From Isoetes taiwanensis (Eukaryota > Streptophyta > Lycopodiopsida > Isoetales > Isoetaceae), in contig JAJEKV010000165.1 of NCBI GenBank assembly GCA_021234155.1, positions 248,001 through 312,000 of the forward strand: a stretch of DNA of 64,000 nucleotides, read 5' to 3'. A program made the position numbers and the translations under genes. A model generated the notes under the pieces. The model was not told the origin of the DNA. It was given only the letters and a program-made list of their open reading frames with translations, and made no database searches. This document shows positions 34,730-45,103 of this stretch, piece after piece (the stretch's first letter is position 1; each line of letters begins with the position of its first letter).

Positions 34730-35719
34730 CTTTGAGATAGTATTACTCTGCACAGTTTCTGTGAGAACACAGGTCTGCGTGTTAATCTGCAAAAGACTAA
34801 GCTTTTGATAGTTCAATCTTCTCGTCACAATGTTCCCCCTATGCACTATGATAGCCGCGAAGTTGAAATTGTAGATAGCTACAAGTATCTTGGTGTAGAA
34901 TTATGTAAGAACACACTTTGGGAACAGTGTATTACCAAGCGGGTGGCTGCTGGATGGAGAGCACTCTATGCAATGCAAAACAATTGTTTTCGCGCAGAAA
35001 TTCATGATTGGCCACGGAAAGCCCACTTGTTTCGGGCTTTGGTAGAGCCTGTTTTCTTGTATGGTTACGAAGTGTGGGGGCACGCCATTAGTGCTCTTGC
35101 TTGGGAGAGCTTGGAGCGGGTGCAAAAGTCCTTTCTCACTTACGACCTTGGAGTTAAAACAACGGTGCCCTATGCTATTCTTTTACAAGAGACGGGTTTT
35201 TGGCCTCTTCAACATTACGCCATGAGCGCCATCTCCACTATATCACCAAGGTGCACCACATGGATGATGTTAGGTATCCCGTTCTTGCACTTGCCATGGC
35301 TGAATCTCCTCGGCATTTGAAGCGATGTTGGAAAGAGCATTGCACTACATGGTTTGCCGTTGGGCTGTGCTACGAGCACCTTTGCGATGCTTGCCGATTC
35401 GATCCTGAACTTTTGCAACAATATCTTAATGGTCGTTTTCTCAAAAGATATGGGGCCTTGATTACTTTGGCCCAAGTGAAAACGGGTCATTATCATGCAC
35501 ACATAAATCCCACTTTGGCACGGGGGCCCCAAGCTTATTTGCTTGCTTCATTGTCGGGGAACAAGCTTGTAGCTATTGCATCAATTCCGACGGGGTCCCA
35601 CAGTCTACGGATTGAGGCAATTAGATGGGAGCGGCCGCAATTGCCGCGAGAAGCGAGACTATGTGCTGTTGCCCATTTACAGGTTATTGAAGATGAAAGC
35701 CATACTCTTCTGAGTTGCC
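34730..35719 (+). pseudogene. LINE reverse transcriptase C-terminal part (first segment)
   Basis: From about 34750 the plus strand reads SFCENTGLRVNLQKTK, SREVEIVDSYKYLGVELCK, RVAAGWRALYAMQNN, LFRALVEPVFLYGYEVWGH, VKTTVPYAILLQETGFWPLQ. After a frameshift near 35210 it reads MDDVRYPVLALAMAESPRHL through VKTGHYHAHINPTL to HLQVIEDESHTLLSC at 35719. This is the end of the polymerase domain, the thumb and the start of the zinc knuckle. The frame stops dead inside the knuckle where the minus-strand LINE is inserted and resumes at 41553. The catalytic core upstream is missing (5' truncation). Confidence 0.85.
35712..35719. repeat. Target-site duplication, left copy (GAGTTGCC)
   Basis: GAGTTGCC here and at 41545-41552 bracket the 5.8-kb minus-strand LINE. 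Removing the element and one copy restores the knuckle codons ...LLSCPAFEIVRN.... Confidence 0.85.
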
Positions 35720-35945
35720 ACCTTTTTTTTTTTTTTTTTGAAGAACTGTGTCATCAATACATTAAAAGAATGGTAATGTTACAAAGCAAGTGAGGAGGAA
35801 GGAGAATCGCCCCAAAGAGACAAATGATACCTCGACACTCCACAACAAACTCCGCGGAAAAACTGCAACTCTCTTTGGCGTACAAACCGACCATCACCAT
35901 CTACAACACCCAAGAAGTCCCGCCAAATGGCAAACTTCCGCTCTA

Positions 35946-37406
35946 CTACTCACGAGAACACCAGAAAGCTTTGATATAGCTTGTACCGAGTCGAGGAATC
36001 GAGGAGGCTGCGGTAGCTGAATCCCCTAAAGATCCACAACCGCCGCCCGCTTCCAAATCAGCCACACCAACCAAGCCGCGCCGCGGATGCAAGGCTTGCT
36101 TGCCCGCAAGAGCGACCAAGCACCGAGATACACATGAAGCGACAAGCTGGCGGCTAGTCAATCTCACGAAATAGAGCCCTAACCCAATCCCGGGCGGACG
36201 CAAGTGAGGGCATAAAACCGGACAATGCTCCACGGTCTCACAATGAAGGCCACAACAAGGGCGAGAGGGCTCACACCCGGCCTAAACCGACTCACAAGGG
36301 CATTCACCACGATCAAATGGCACCACACCGCCCGCGAAGCACCCTAACCTTGGTTGGGGAAGTGAGCTCCATGTCCGCGTCAAACTAAAGCCATCGAGAA
36401 CCCTAAGGCTGCGAGACCACTTGCACGAAGGGGCGGTGTGTCATGAATAGCCGGCCCCGGTAACAAGACCGCACAAAGCAAGAAGACACAACATCCGGAT
36501 GAACCTTCCAAACTGCACCACCACATCATCACGAGGGACTATAGGTATGTGTAGCGGAATACTCCCGCCCGTGCTCCCGGATAGCCCCACCACCGCCCCT
36601 CGGTGGCGAGCTCGAAGAACTCCCCGCGAAGCTAGTGACCACCCCAATACCAATCCTCCAAGGTGAGCACAACGGCTTCGCCTCCAACGAACTGCGTCCA
36701 GAGCATGCCTGATAGCGACCAAGGGGCAAGTCTTGGGGGGTAAAGGAACCCACAAGAAAGGAGAAGAATGGTGATAAAGCGAGGCATAATCTAGCTGGAA
36801 GAGCACACGCACATGATCCCAAGCCCGCAACACTCCTGTGAGAAAAGGGGATGCATGTGGGAAAGGCCGGAGACCATACAACAGTGCCCAGGGCAACTCC
36901 ACATGCACAGGCAGCTTCCCAAATGCCACACAATGGCGAAGAGACTGCAACAACAGTGCCGCACCAGGAGAAGATGCTCCATCCTGCAGAATGCTCCAAA
37001 CAAACTTGGAGACCAACACCTTACTATGCGGCCCCTAAATCCGAATGGCCAAGCCCCCATCCTCCCCGGGCGGAGACACTTCCACCAAGCCACTTTAACA
37101 ACCGCCCCTTCATCATCCCCCCCCACACAAAATTTGAACAATCTTATCCAAAGCACATATCTTACCCTCGGGGAGCTAGCATCGCAGATGTCTTTGTATA
37201 CACATGAGTGTACAAAGTACCGACTTGGCAATAGTGATCCTACCTGCCATGGACAACTTGCTACCCTTCCACCAATTGAGGTGTTTCTGCAATCCCTGCA
37301 AAATCTCATCCCACACCCTCCCCATAGAAACATCCCCTCCAAAGGGAATACCCAACAGCTTAGTACACACATTACCTGGAAGCACCTTCCAAGGGAATAG
37401 AGCCAA
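35946..37406 (-). pseudogene. LINE ORF2 C-terminal region with zf-RVT-like cluster
   Basis: Downstream of the polymerase, the minus strand gives NVCTKLLGIPFGGDVSMGRV and NWWKGSKLSMAGRITIAKSV. This is the ...GIPFG...W..LS.AGR...K.VL... pattern that follows the RT domain in plant L1-type LINEs. Further on come MLVSKFVWSILQDG and PHASPFLTGVLRAWDHVRVL and, around 36240-36180, CGLHCETVEHCPVLCPHLRPPG, a zinc-ribbon-like motif. The 3' UTR follows to the poly(A). Several frame changes are present. Confidence 0.7.
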
Positions 37407-37445
37407 ATAAGGGGAGGCGAGTCACCGGGCCCATAAAGCGGACAC

Positions 37446-38490
37446 TTACCCCAATTCGAGAAGAATGCACGAGGCCAAGGAGAAAGTATCCAACAAACCC
37501 TTCACATTCTGCAAATTCCTCTCTTCTGCCACCAAGAAGAGGAAAGTGTCATCGGCAAACTGGTTAATAATCTGTTGGCTACCATCCTGCATCCGAAGCC
37601 CATCCACCACTCCCTCCTCCACTGCAGCCAAAAACAACTGAGACAGTGCCTCCGCCACAATCGTAAACAAAAACGGCGCCAAAGGGCACCCCTGACGCAC
37701 CCCTCTGCCTAAGGAGAAAAAGGTGGAGGGTTCACCCTGGCACACCACCGGCCGTGTCTTTGACCTATGAAGCTTCATGACTGTCTCAATGGCGTGGACC
37801 ACGCGATACGCTAACATCATGGCGGACAAGAACTCCCCAGCGGACACTATCGTAAGCTTTGGCAAAGTCAAGCTTAAGATAGGCAATGCCTTGCCACGTT
37901 CTTTTCCGCCCAATAAAGGCCCTCATAAAGGTCTGCGCGGGACAAACCCGGTCGCACCTTACTAATGGAAGAAGTCAACACCGGCTTCAACTTCTCTTGC
38001 CGGGGGCTTTACGCAATAATCTTATACATAGAGGACAACAAGGAGATAGGCCTCCAATCATTAATAGTAGTAGAAGGTGCTTAACCTTAGGAATCAAGGA
38101 AATGCATGCGGTATTCAAGATCCTATCCATTTGAGAAGATCTGCGGCAACTCAAGGTACACACGGTACACCTCACCAGCCCACTCCCAATAAATCTGAAA
38201 GAACTCCACGGGGGATGCCATCCAGTCCGGGACATTTATCCTTAGCCATGCACATACATGCAGCCGTTAAATCCTCTCTGGAGAGCTCACGCTCTCCAAG
38301 CTCTCACGCCCGGTGGTGAGGCCGAGAATAGATGGCTTAACAGCCCCCAAAACAAGCTCCTGCATCTCTTGCTCATAGGGAAGAGTCTTGTTTGTCGCGA
38401 AAAACCCCGAGAAATGGGCATGCACATACCTCTGCAAATCAGCGGGATCCTCCAAAGTCCGCCATCGGGCAAAAGCAAGGGGCGCCATAG
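37446..38490 (-). pseudogene. LINE reverse transcriptase domain, frameshifted
   Basis: In descending coordinates: PYEQEMQELVLGAVKP, a GIPRGVL segment, ACISLIPKVKHL, then an intact 155-codon frame (37913-37446) with FFSLGRGVRQGCPLAPFLF and NQFADDTFLFLVAEERNLQN. FADD at 37542-37559 is the catalytic motif of the palm; GVRQGCPLAPFLF is RT motif 4/B. The enzyme performs target-primed reverse transcription of LINE RNA. Frameshifts separate the fingers from the palm. Confidence 0.8.
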
Positions 38491-39750
38491 ATCTTTGATA
38501 TCGCCGCCACCTAAAGCTGCTCTGAAGAACACCGACGAACTTGTGTCCCCTCCTTCAACCAGGTAAGGGCTGCCTTCACACGCGTGCCTCTCGCGACTTT
38601 AACCTGCTCGAGCAACAATGCTGCTGCAACACTTTGCATTCTCCCTAATGCCATCGGGAAAGGCGTGCCCGAATCCTCTCCAACTCGATAGAGACCATGC
38701 AACTCCTGCGCTCTGCCCGCTGCACACGCCTACCAAAGACCTTGGCAAAACGCTTCACCACGGCCCGCGGCGATCCACCATACCGGACATACCCTTCGGA
38801 GATGAAAAGGTATCAAGCCACAACTCGGCACCGGGGCGAAAATCCGCATCGGCCCGGTAGCCGGGTGTTCAAGCGGAATACCGTCCTAGAGGGCGAGAGG
38901 CAACTGCACCTGACCGGACAAAACCACGAGGGTAATGATCAGAAATGGAGGTAGAGCCAGAATGTTACTCCGGCGCCAAAGAGGGCACACCATCCGGTGC
39001 ACATGGGGAAGCATAACACCGGTCATGCCTAGCATACGCCCGCCCGCACCAATCGCCTATTACAATATGTGAAAGACAAGTCCCGGGGACCTCAACCAAG
39101 GCCAAATCACGCAACAAAGCGAGACCACCGGTCCCTCTCAAACCCATGCACAATCTGGGGTTCCGAGAACCCGAGGCGATCCTCTACTCGCTCTACCATA
39201 TTGAAGTCCCCTAACAACAACCAAGCGACACCGCAACCCACCAAGGGCTCTGCAACTTATTCGAATCTGTGGCCCATAAAGCACCCCCGGGAGAAGGCTG
39301 ATTAGGGGCATAAACATTAACAATCCCCCACTCTTGCCCTCCCTCCAACCACTTAATGATTGCCCACCCACCAAACCACATGCTCACTGCAGAGTGCGTG
39401 ACACGCACATCCATCCTCCAAGCAATAAGAGTACCCCCACTAGTCCGCCCCGGAAGAAGAAGCAATAGAGGCAAAGCGCCTACCAACCATATTCATGAGC
39501 CTAGACATATCACCCTGTGACACTTATGCTCCCGAATGCAAACAATATCGGGGCCTTAACTGCCGGTGCCAAAGAAACACGGGCCCTCTTACTACTAGAG
39601 GACCGCACCCCCACATTCCAACCGAGGATGGACCTATTCATCCCGGGAGGAGAAGTGTCAAGCCCCACATGCCCACCCACCCGGGCCATCGATCCAACTC
39701 CACATAGTCATCACCTAGAGCCGGAGGATTAATCACAACAAAGTGACCCA
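38491..39750 (-). pseudogene. LINE endonuclease domain, frameshifted
   Basis: The minus strand starts near MNRSILGWNVGVRSSSSKRA (39640s). It continues with SGGTLIAWRMDVRVTHSAVS, EWGIVNVYAPNQPSPGG, GDFNMVE-RVEDRLGFSEP near 39210-39170 and LSHIVIGDWCGRAYARHDRC. WN near the start, NVYAPN and GDFN are the standard landmarks of the apurinic-endonuclease-type LINE domain. Its job is to nick the target. At least three frame changes occur. Confidence 0.7.
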
Positions 39751-40297
39751 CAGCTGGCATGCGTGACACTCCACTTCCAACACGTGTTGGAAGTCCCCGT
39801 GCACCTCCATAGGGTCATGGGCCACACTAGTCTCAACCTCCAACCGGGCTGCTCCAGCCACCTCATGCTCAAGACACATCTGCTATTACACTGGACATCC
39901 CAGCCAGGATCACCAGCCCTCCCCACGCCACGTCCTCTCGGACCTAGCCACAACCAAATCATCATCCCGGCCCTCCCCGAGCCACCCGTCCCCTAGCCCC
40001 GCCATCCAATGGGCGGCCAGCAGCAAGCTTTGCCCAGGCCTCGTCCTACCCCACCACCTCTCCCAACCACACCACCACCTCGTCCAACTCCATTCCAGCG
40101 CACCACGGAGTCCTCCGCCTGTTACCTCCGGAACAAAGGAATCCCGGGCCCCTGCACAAGCACCTGCAATCCCTACCACATCACCAGCACCAGCAGGATC
40201 ATCAACAGGGTCAGATGGCAGCACAATAGATGGAAACATCCGCCGGATCTCAGAGCCATTCAAAAGCTTCAATCGGAACAGAAAATGCCAGGGACCA

Positions 40298-41416
40298 CTA
40301 CGTCTTTGGAGAGAAGTGGGCACGCGGCAGCAGCGGCAGAGCAACACAGATCTTGCAGACCTGCACAATAGAATGAGCCAAATATACACCTAGGCCATTA
40401 GCCATAGAAACCAAGAAATCAGGCACCATCAGATCAGGAGGAAGATCCTGAATCTGGAACCAACACGGGATTTTAACTGCTGTCAAAGAACTGGTGGACA
40501 TTGCCGGAGTATAATACTGATACAACACATATGAGTCACCCAAAGTATCCACCCCTCGACTAACCAATTGCCGCACTGAAGACTCAGCCTCAAACATGAT
40601 TATGAAAAAATTATTTGGGAGGAATTTCAGAGACTGATACCTGGGCAAACCAATCCGCCTCAGATGTCCAGCAAGCCAAGAGCTTTACCTCCTCGTGTCC
40701 AATATGTAACCCGTGAAGTAGCCCAACACTGCAAATGAAACTAGATTCTCAATAGTCTGAACATGCCTGGTATGATCAATATCTATCCATGGAGTCTGGA
40801 AGAGCTGCCTGCAGGTCAACAGAGTGATGATCCTCCACAAATTTCGAGTCTCTTGAACACTGCGGTCCCTACACTCCGAGCCTTGCGCTTGATCCATCCC
40901 CGAAAACCCGGCCGAGAGTGATGCGAGCAACGGTGTCATTGCTCCGCCGGTCGGGCAAGACGGGGAGTTGGGGCTGCTGCCACATCATCTGGCGGTATCC
41001 GGGGCACCCCAGGAGGCACATCAGCTACATGCACCCTAGAAGAGGGCGCATCACCAGCAGGTGATCCCTTCCCAAGCACAGGGGAAGAGGGCATCACAGA
41101 TCCAGTTTCCAAAGGGGGCATGCTTGATGGGATCAAGACCGGAGTCTCCAAAACACAATCTACTGGGGTCTCAGAATTATATTGAGAGGAAGAGCAATCC
41201 ACATACCTCTCAACCTGAAGGGGATTCCAAGAGCTCCCTCATCTCCGCCACCAACCGCATGCCACTTCCCTCAGCCCCCGCCTCTTCATGCATCTTGAGA
41301 CCCACGCCCTTCCCTTTCTTTGGAGGATTCTTCCTCCTCGCCATCTCCCCCCTTGGCTTCAGCCCCAAGCCATGAGGCTCAATCGATCCCCCATCGGCAC
41401 ATGCAGCGGGAGCCAT
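40298..41416 (-). pseudogene. LINE ORF1 (DUF4283-like)
   Basis: ATG 41416 opens MAPAACADGGSIEPHGLGLK, a basic proline/glycine-rich leader that ends in a stop at 41210. Later frames give a proline-rich stretch (40.94-41.20 kb), then WRIITLLTCRQLFQTPWIDI, SLKFLPNNFFIIMFEAESSV, KIPCWFQIQDLPPDLMVPDF and LVSMANGLGVYLAHSI. The last phrases fit the DUF4283 domain of plant LINE ORF1 proteins (a W-x-LP segment followed by an I-G segment), thought to bind RNA. At least two breaks disable it. Confidence 0.65.
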
Positions 41417-41493
41417 GACATCCGAACCAGTCAGAAATCAGTTTGTTTTGCGGCAACAAACCACATGCAAAACAGCTGATGCTATACACCACC

Positions 41494-41529
41494 GGAAAGA
41501 GCTCGGAACAAGCTTTCCAACGAGCCTAA
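41494..41529 (-). promoter_or_regulatory. Conserved LINE 5' UTR block
   Basis: On the minus strand this reads TTAGGCTCGTTGGAAAGCTT followed by GTTCCGAGCTCTTTCC. 34 of the 36 bases match 12175-12210 in the other LINE. It starts 15 nt from the element's 5' end, where an internal promoter element would be expected. Confidence 0.6.
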
Positions 41530-41552
41530 GCACGCCGAAATCTCGAGTTGCC

Positions 41553-41837
41553 CTGCTTTTGAGATAGTCCGGAATCATTTTTCGACCTTAGCATTCCATT
41601 CCACGCTTCCACAACTTCTCAGCGCACCATCTGTGCATGACTTGGCATTATACATACTTGAGGTTCTAGATAAACGTCTGCAATTACTGAGCCCTCAGTA
41701 GTCATTATCTAAGCTTGTCTAGTATCATCATTACTGCAAAGGTTTTTCCTAGTAGTAATGATTGTACTAGCCCATTGTATGGGTCCCATGACCTATTGGT
41801 CTCCGTGGACGTTAAAAAAACTATTCTATTCTATTCT
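41553..41837 (+). mobile_element. LINE second segment: knuckle end, 3' UTR and (TTCTA)n tail
   Basis: Continuation of the LINE broken at 35719. PAFEIVRNHFSTLAFHSTLP and LSAPSVHDLALYILEVLDKR lead to a stop near 41697. The 3' UTR includes GTCTCCGTGGACGTTAAAAA, matching the terminal motif of the LINE at 3450, and ends with TTCTA repeats rather than poly(A). Confidence 0.85.
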
Positions 41838-42500
41838 TTAGCGTTGCTACATTCATAGTGTTTGCCCAACTTATCTGTCCATTCCCAGATCCAAATGTCT
41901 AGATAAATGGAGTCCAGCAGCTTCAAATGTGTAGACAAATGTGATATTTTGCTCCAGCAGGCTGCTACTTTTATCAGGTTGTTGGTATTACAAATTAGCC
42001 TTCGAGGTAATTCTTAAGATGATATAAACACGACAAGTTTGGCATTCTCGTCACTCACTGCCTCACATCTCTTAACACCCTGCTTGCATGCCATTGCAGG
42101 TAGTTTTGTCAAGCCAGCATTGAGACAGACATTTAACATGGGCATAGGCATGGTTCTAATTGTATCTCCTGAAGGAAAAAAACTATTGCCAGAAGGCAGC
42201 AGAAATATGCATCTCAACGGACAAATATGCATCTCAACGGACGTGTTATTTAGGATCAGGGAGCATGCCTTTTCGCCAAATACCATACATGCTTTACTAA
42301 GAGCATTCTATTCTATTCTATTCTATTCTATTCGTAGTCTTGTATCACAAAAACATTACAAAGCCATGGTTGAATTTATGCATCTGGCTAAGTTACTTTA
42401 TAAGGTTGTATTACAGAATCCATTATTTAATGTCGAAACCAATTGAATGGTCGCTCATTCCAAATTATTCATTAAAGCATAATAGGCTCTAGATGGCGAT
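41838..42500. other. Non-coding spacer with (TTCTA)n
   Basis: No gene. An ATTCT run lies at 42305-42333 and a 20-bp direct duplication (AATATGCATCTCAACGGACA) at about 42203-42242. Confidence 0.45.
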
Positions 42501-42519
42501 ATCTATGACCTTAAGCATG

Positions 42520-43155
42520 ACATAAACAATGATATCTAAATCATGCAATGATAGAAATGACACAATACGTGGTATTTATGTTGTTCCAATTGCTGGCCTA
42601 ATAAGTGGCATTATGTATGGCAACAATAGATCAAGAAATGACATTATCATTGACAATATAGATGAGAAAATAAATGACATTGATATTGGCAATGTAGGTG
42701 ACATTGGCATTGATTAAATAGATGCCATGATTTATGCCTTTATAAGTGTCCTCAATGTTGCTATTGGAGGTGACACTAGGTTTGACATAACCTATGACAA
42801 AAGTATTAGCATTATGAGTGGTGTTATTAGCGACCTTATATGTGAAGTTATAAATGGAACTATAAATGATGTGACAAGTGACTCTATAGATGACTTCACC
42901 AATGATGTTAATGGTGGCATTATGCTTGACGTTATAGCTGGCCTTATAGATGACACTATGTTTGATATAAGCAACGTAGCCACTGACATTGTAGGTGACA
43001 AAAGTTCTGACACTACTTGATGTTAAAGGTGGCATTGTAGGTGACAAAAGTGCTGACACTATGATTGACGTTAAAGGTGGCATTGGCACTGATGTTATAA
43101 GTGACAAATGTGCTGACATTATATATGGCATTCTCATTGCCACATTTGTGTCACC
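42520..43155. repeat. Degenerate 12-bp minisatellite
   Basis: The sequence can be cut into 12-bp units of the form NNTATANATGAC, for example GTTATAAATGGA, ACTATAAATGAT, TCTATAGATGAC, CTTATAGATGAC and GTTATAGCTGGC. Because 12 is a multiple of 3, both strands stay open for long distances: 97 codons on plus at 42727 and 182 on minus at 43179-42631. The plus frame shows a four-residue period (I-x-D-h). It looks like repeat-derived coding potential rather than a gene. Confidence 0.65.
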
Positions 43156-43392
43156 GGGTTGCCTCACCCATAGCGACAATTATTAAAAAAATTCGAGTTG
43201 TCATTTTAGGCCAAATATTGACACAACCAATGACACTAATAGACCCCTTCTCTTGTAGTGATAAACAACTATGTTTTCTAATTATTGCATGCATTCTAAA
43301 ACCACTTGAAGAACACAGTATTTTCTAAAATTATATAAGCTTGACTGAAGTTTCTGAATACAAGAAAGTTGCATCTCCTTTCCATTTGACAC

Positions 43393-45103
43393 TGTGACGG
43401 GCCTGGCCAGTTAATCTTTATGGTAACTGGAGATCCCATCAATCTCGACCATTGGATCTACTTAAGCTTAAAAACTTAAGAAATTAACTCATGCATCCGC
43501 AACAATAACACTTAGGTAAAGAATTTAATCTTTGTACATATTCCAAATTTTCAAACATGTACTTGCCCATTACTCAGCAATATCCCCGCACACTATGAAT
43601 GATCTTAATAAGTGTAACTTTAAGCCCATATATAATAATAATAATTGTAATAATAATCAAGTTTATTGAATAGCAATCCATACACTTCTACTCTCGCCTT
43701 TCCGAAGCTTGGCTACTTTCCGGAGCATCTCACACCTCTGCTTACACCATCAACCACGGGGTTAGTCACATGGACTAAGTGGGGATCGAGGATCTAGGAT
43801 ATATCTTAAAACAATCACCACAAAGCCTTAACTTAGAACAATAACTTAGCCTTACCGTAGCCTCGCCCCTGCAATCTAGGTTACTTAGTCCAACAAGCAT
43901 AATCACAATGCATAATTACACCAAGCATGACCATTGCAACTTAGTTCCAACATTAAAAACACATATACAATAACCAAGCAATCATAGCATCAACATTGCA
44001 ACCAATATTCCTCCGGGTCTGAGCAAGGTCAACTCGGCTGATCAGGCCAGTGACATAGAGGCGGGGTAACCACGTGTGTACACACCCATCCACGCTGCGT
44101 CCAGCATTGGAGGACCACTTAACTGTGCATGACGTTGTACCATATGGTACCAACGCCCGATGTTCAAATAATACCATTTACATAGCACTGTGCAATAACC
44201 GTGAGTCTAGACCATCGCACCTAGACTCCGGCCCCAGAGGTCTATATCAAAGAATTATACTACATATAGATCACAATACTATGAATTCCACCCAATATCA
44301 ACTAGGCACATTTCCATATCAAATTTACCTAAGAAATTCCATCATTTACACCTCATGCAACAAAGGAAATCCAGTTATACGCTCATATAAACATTACTAT
44401 CTCTATACGCTCATATAAGCATTACTATCTCTACCATGCAACATGCAATGCCTGGTGCTTAAGCAAAATACAACCTTCACTAATATCTTATTACTTTTAA
44501 CTAGATCAACTTCCTTCAAATTACTACTTATAACCTTAATCACGGTGGCTTCCATAACCCTGCTAACTAGTTTATTAAATTGGTTAATATGCTCGCTATC
44601 CATTAACCATGCATGCCTATTCTATTCTATCCATGACCATGCTCATATGATTTAACTCCAAGTTTATACTACGTTCAAAGCAATCATTATTAAATCAACA
44701 CAGCTATACAAACACTAGAAAACCCCAGGTGTAAGGCTTGATCCCCACCTGGAATCCCGCTTGCTTCCTCTGCACTCCCAGCAACGCTCCCAGATCTCTG
44801 CACGCAACTCGCTCCTTCAGCAACCATCTGCAATCTATCTCCTTCTGAATGCTTCACCATCACATAAAAGACTTCTTTCCCCATGGAAAACTCCTTCCCC
44901 CAGGAAATCAAGAATAATATTGTTGCGCTTATATAACCTAGCAATGCCCTTGCATGCATGCATGCATACACTGCATGCATGGACACATTGCATGCATGTA
45001 TTCCTAGCACATAATCATTTATTTTACCTTGAAAATGCACTCTTATATAATGGCAACGTTACTTACATCTTAATGTTGGTGCTAGGTTGCTAGGTCCGTT
45101 ACA
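43393..45103 (-). repeat. 3' LTR of the LARD-like element
   Basis: Left copy of the 1.7-kb direct repeat. It includes about 41 bp (CTTCCTCTGCACTCCCAGCA ... region near 44764-44804) missing from the right copy, and the GCATGCAT cluster near 44952-44998. Confidence 0.9.

Larger units (their letters stand above)
35720..41544 (-). mobile_element. Full-length GC-rich LINE (L1-like), 5.8 kb
   Basis: The element runs on the minus strand from 41544 (5') to a tail of 17-18 A residues (seen as T at about 35723-35740). It is flanked by an 8-bp duplication. Order on the minus strand: 5' UTR with the shared 36-bp block, ORF1 with a DUF4283-like domain, endonuclease, reverse transcriptase with FADD, C-terminal region and a zf-RVT-like cysteine/histidine cluster. 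It is visibly richer in G and C than its surroundings. Frame breaks in both ORFs mean it is no longer autonomous. Confidence 0.85.

Noticed and set aside
36813-37400. 195-codon plus-strand frame
   Set aside because: Antisense shadow of the LINE ORF2 in a GC-rich stretch with few stops.
42631-43179. 182-codon minus-strand frame as a gene
   Set aside because: Openness follows from the 12-bp repeat period; there is no known domain and no splice or start context.
43953-44655. Repeated short proteins found twice (also near 47.8-48.5 kb)
   Set aside because: They duplicate only because they lie in the two LTR copies.
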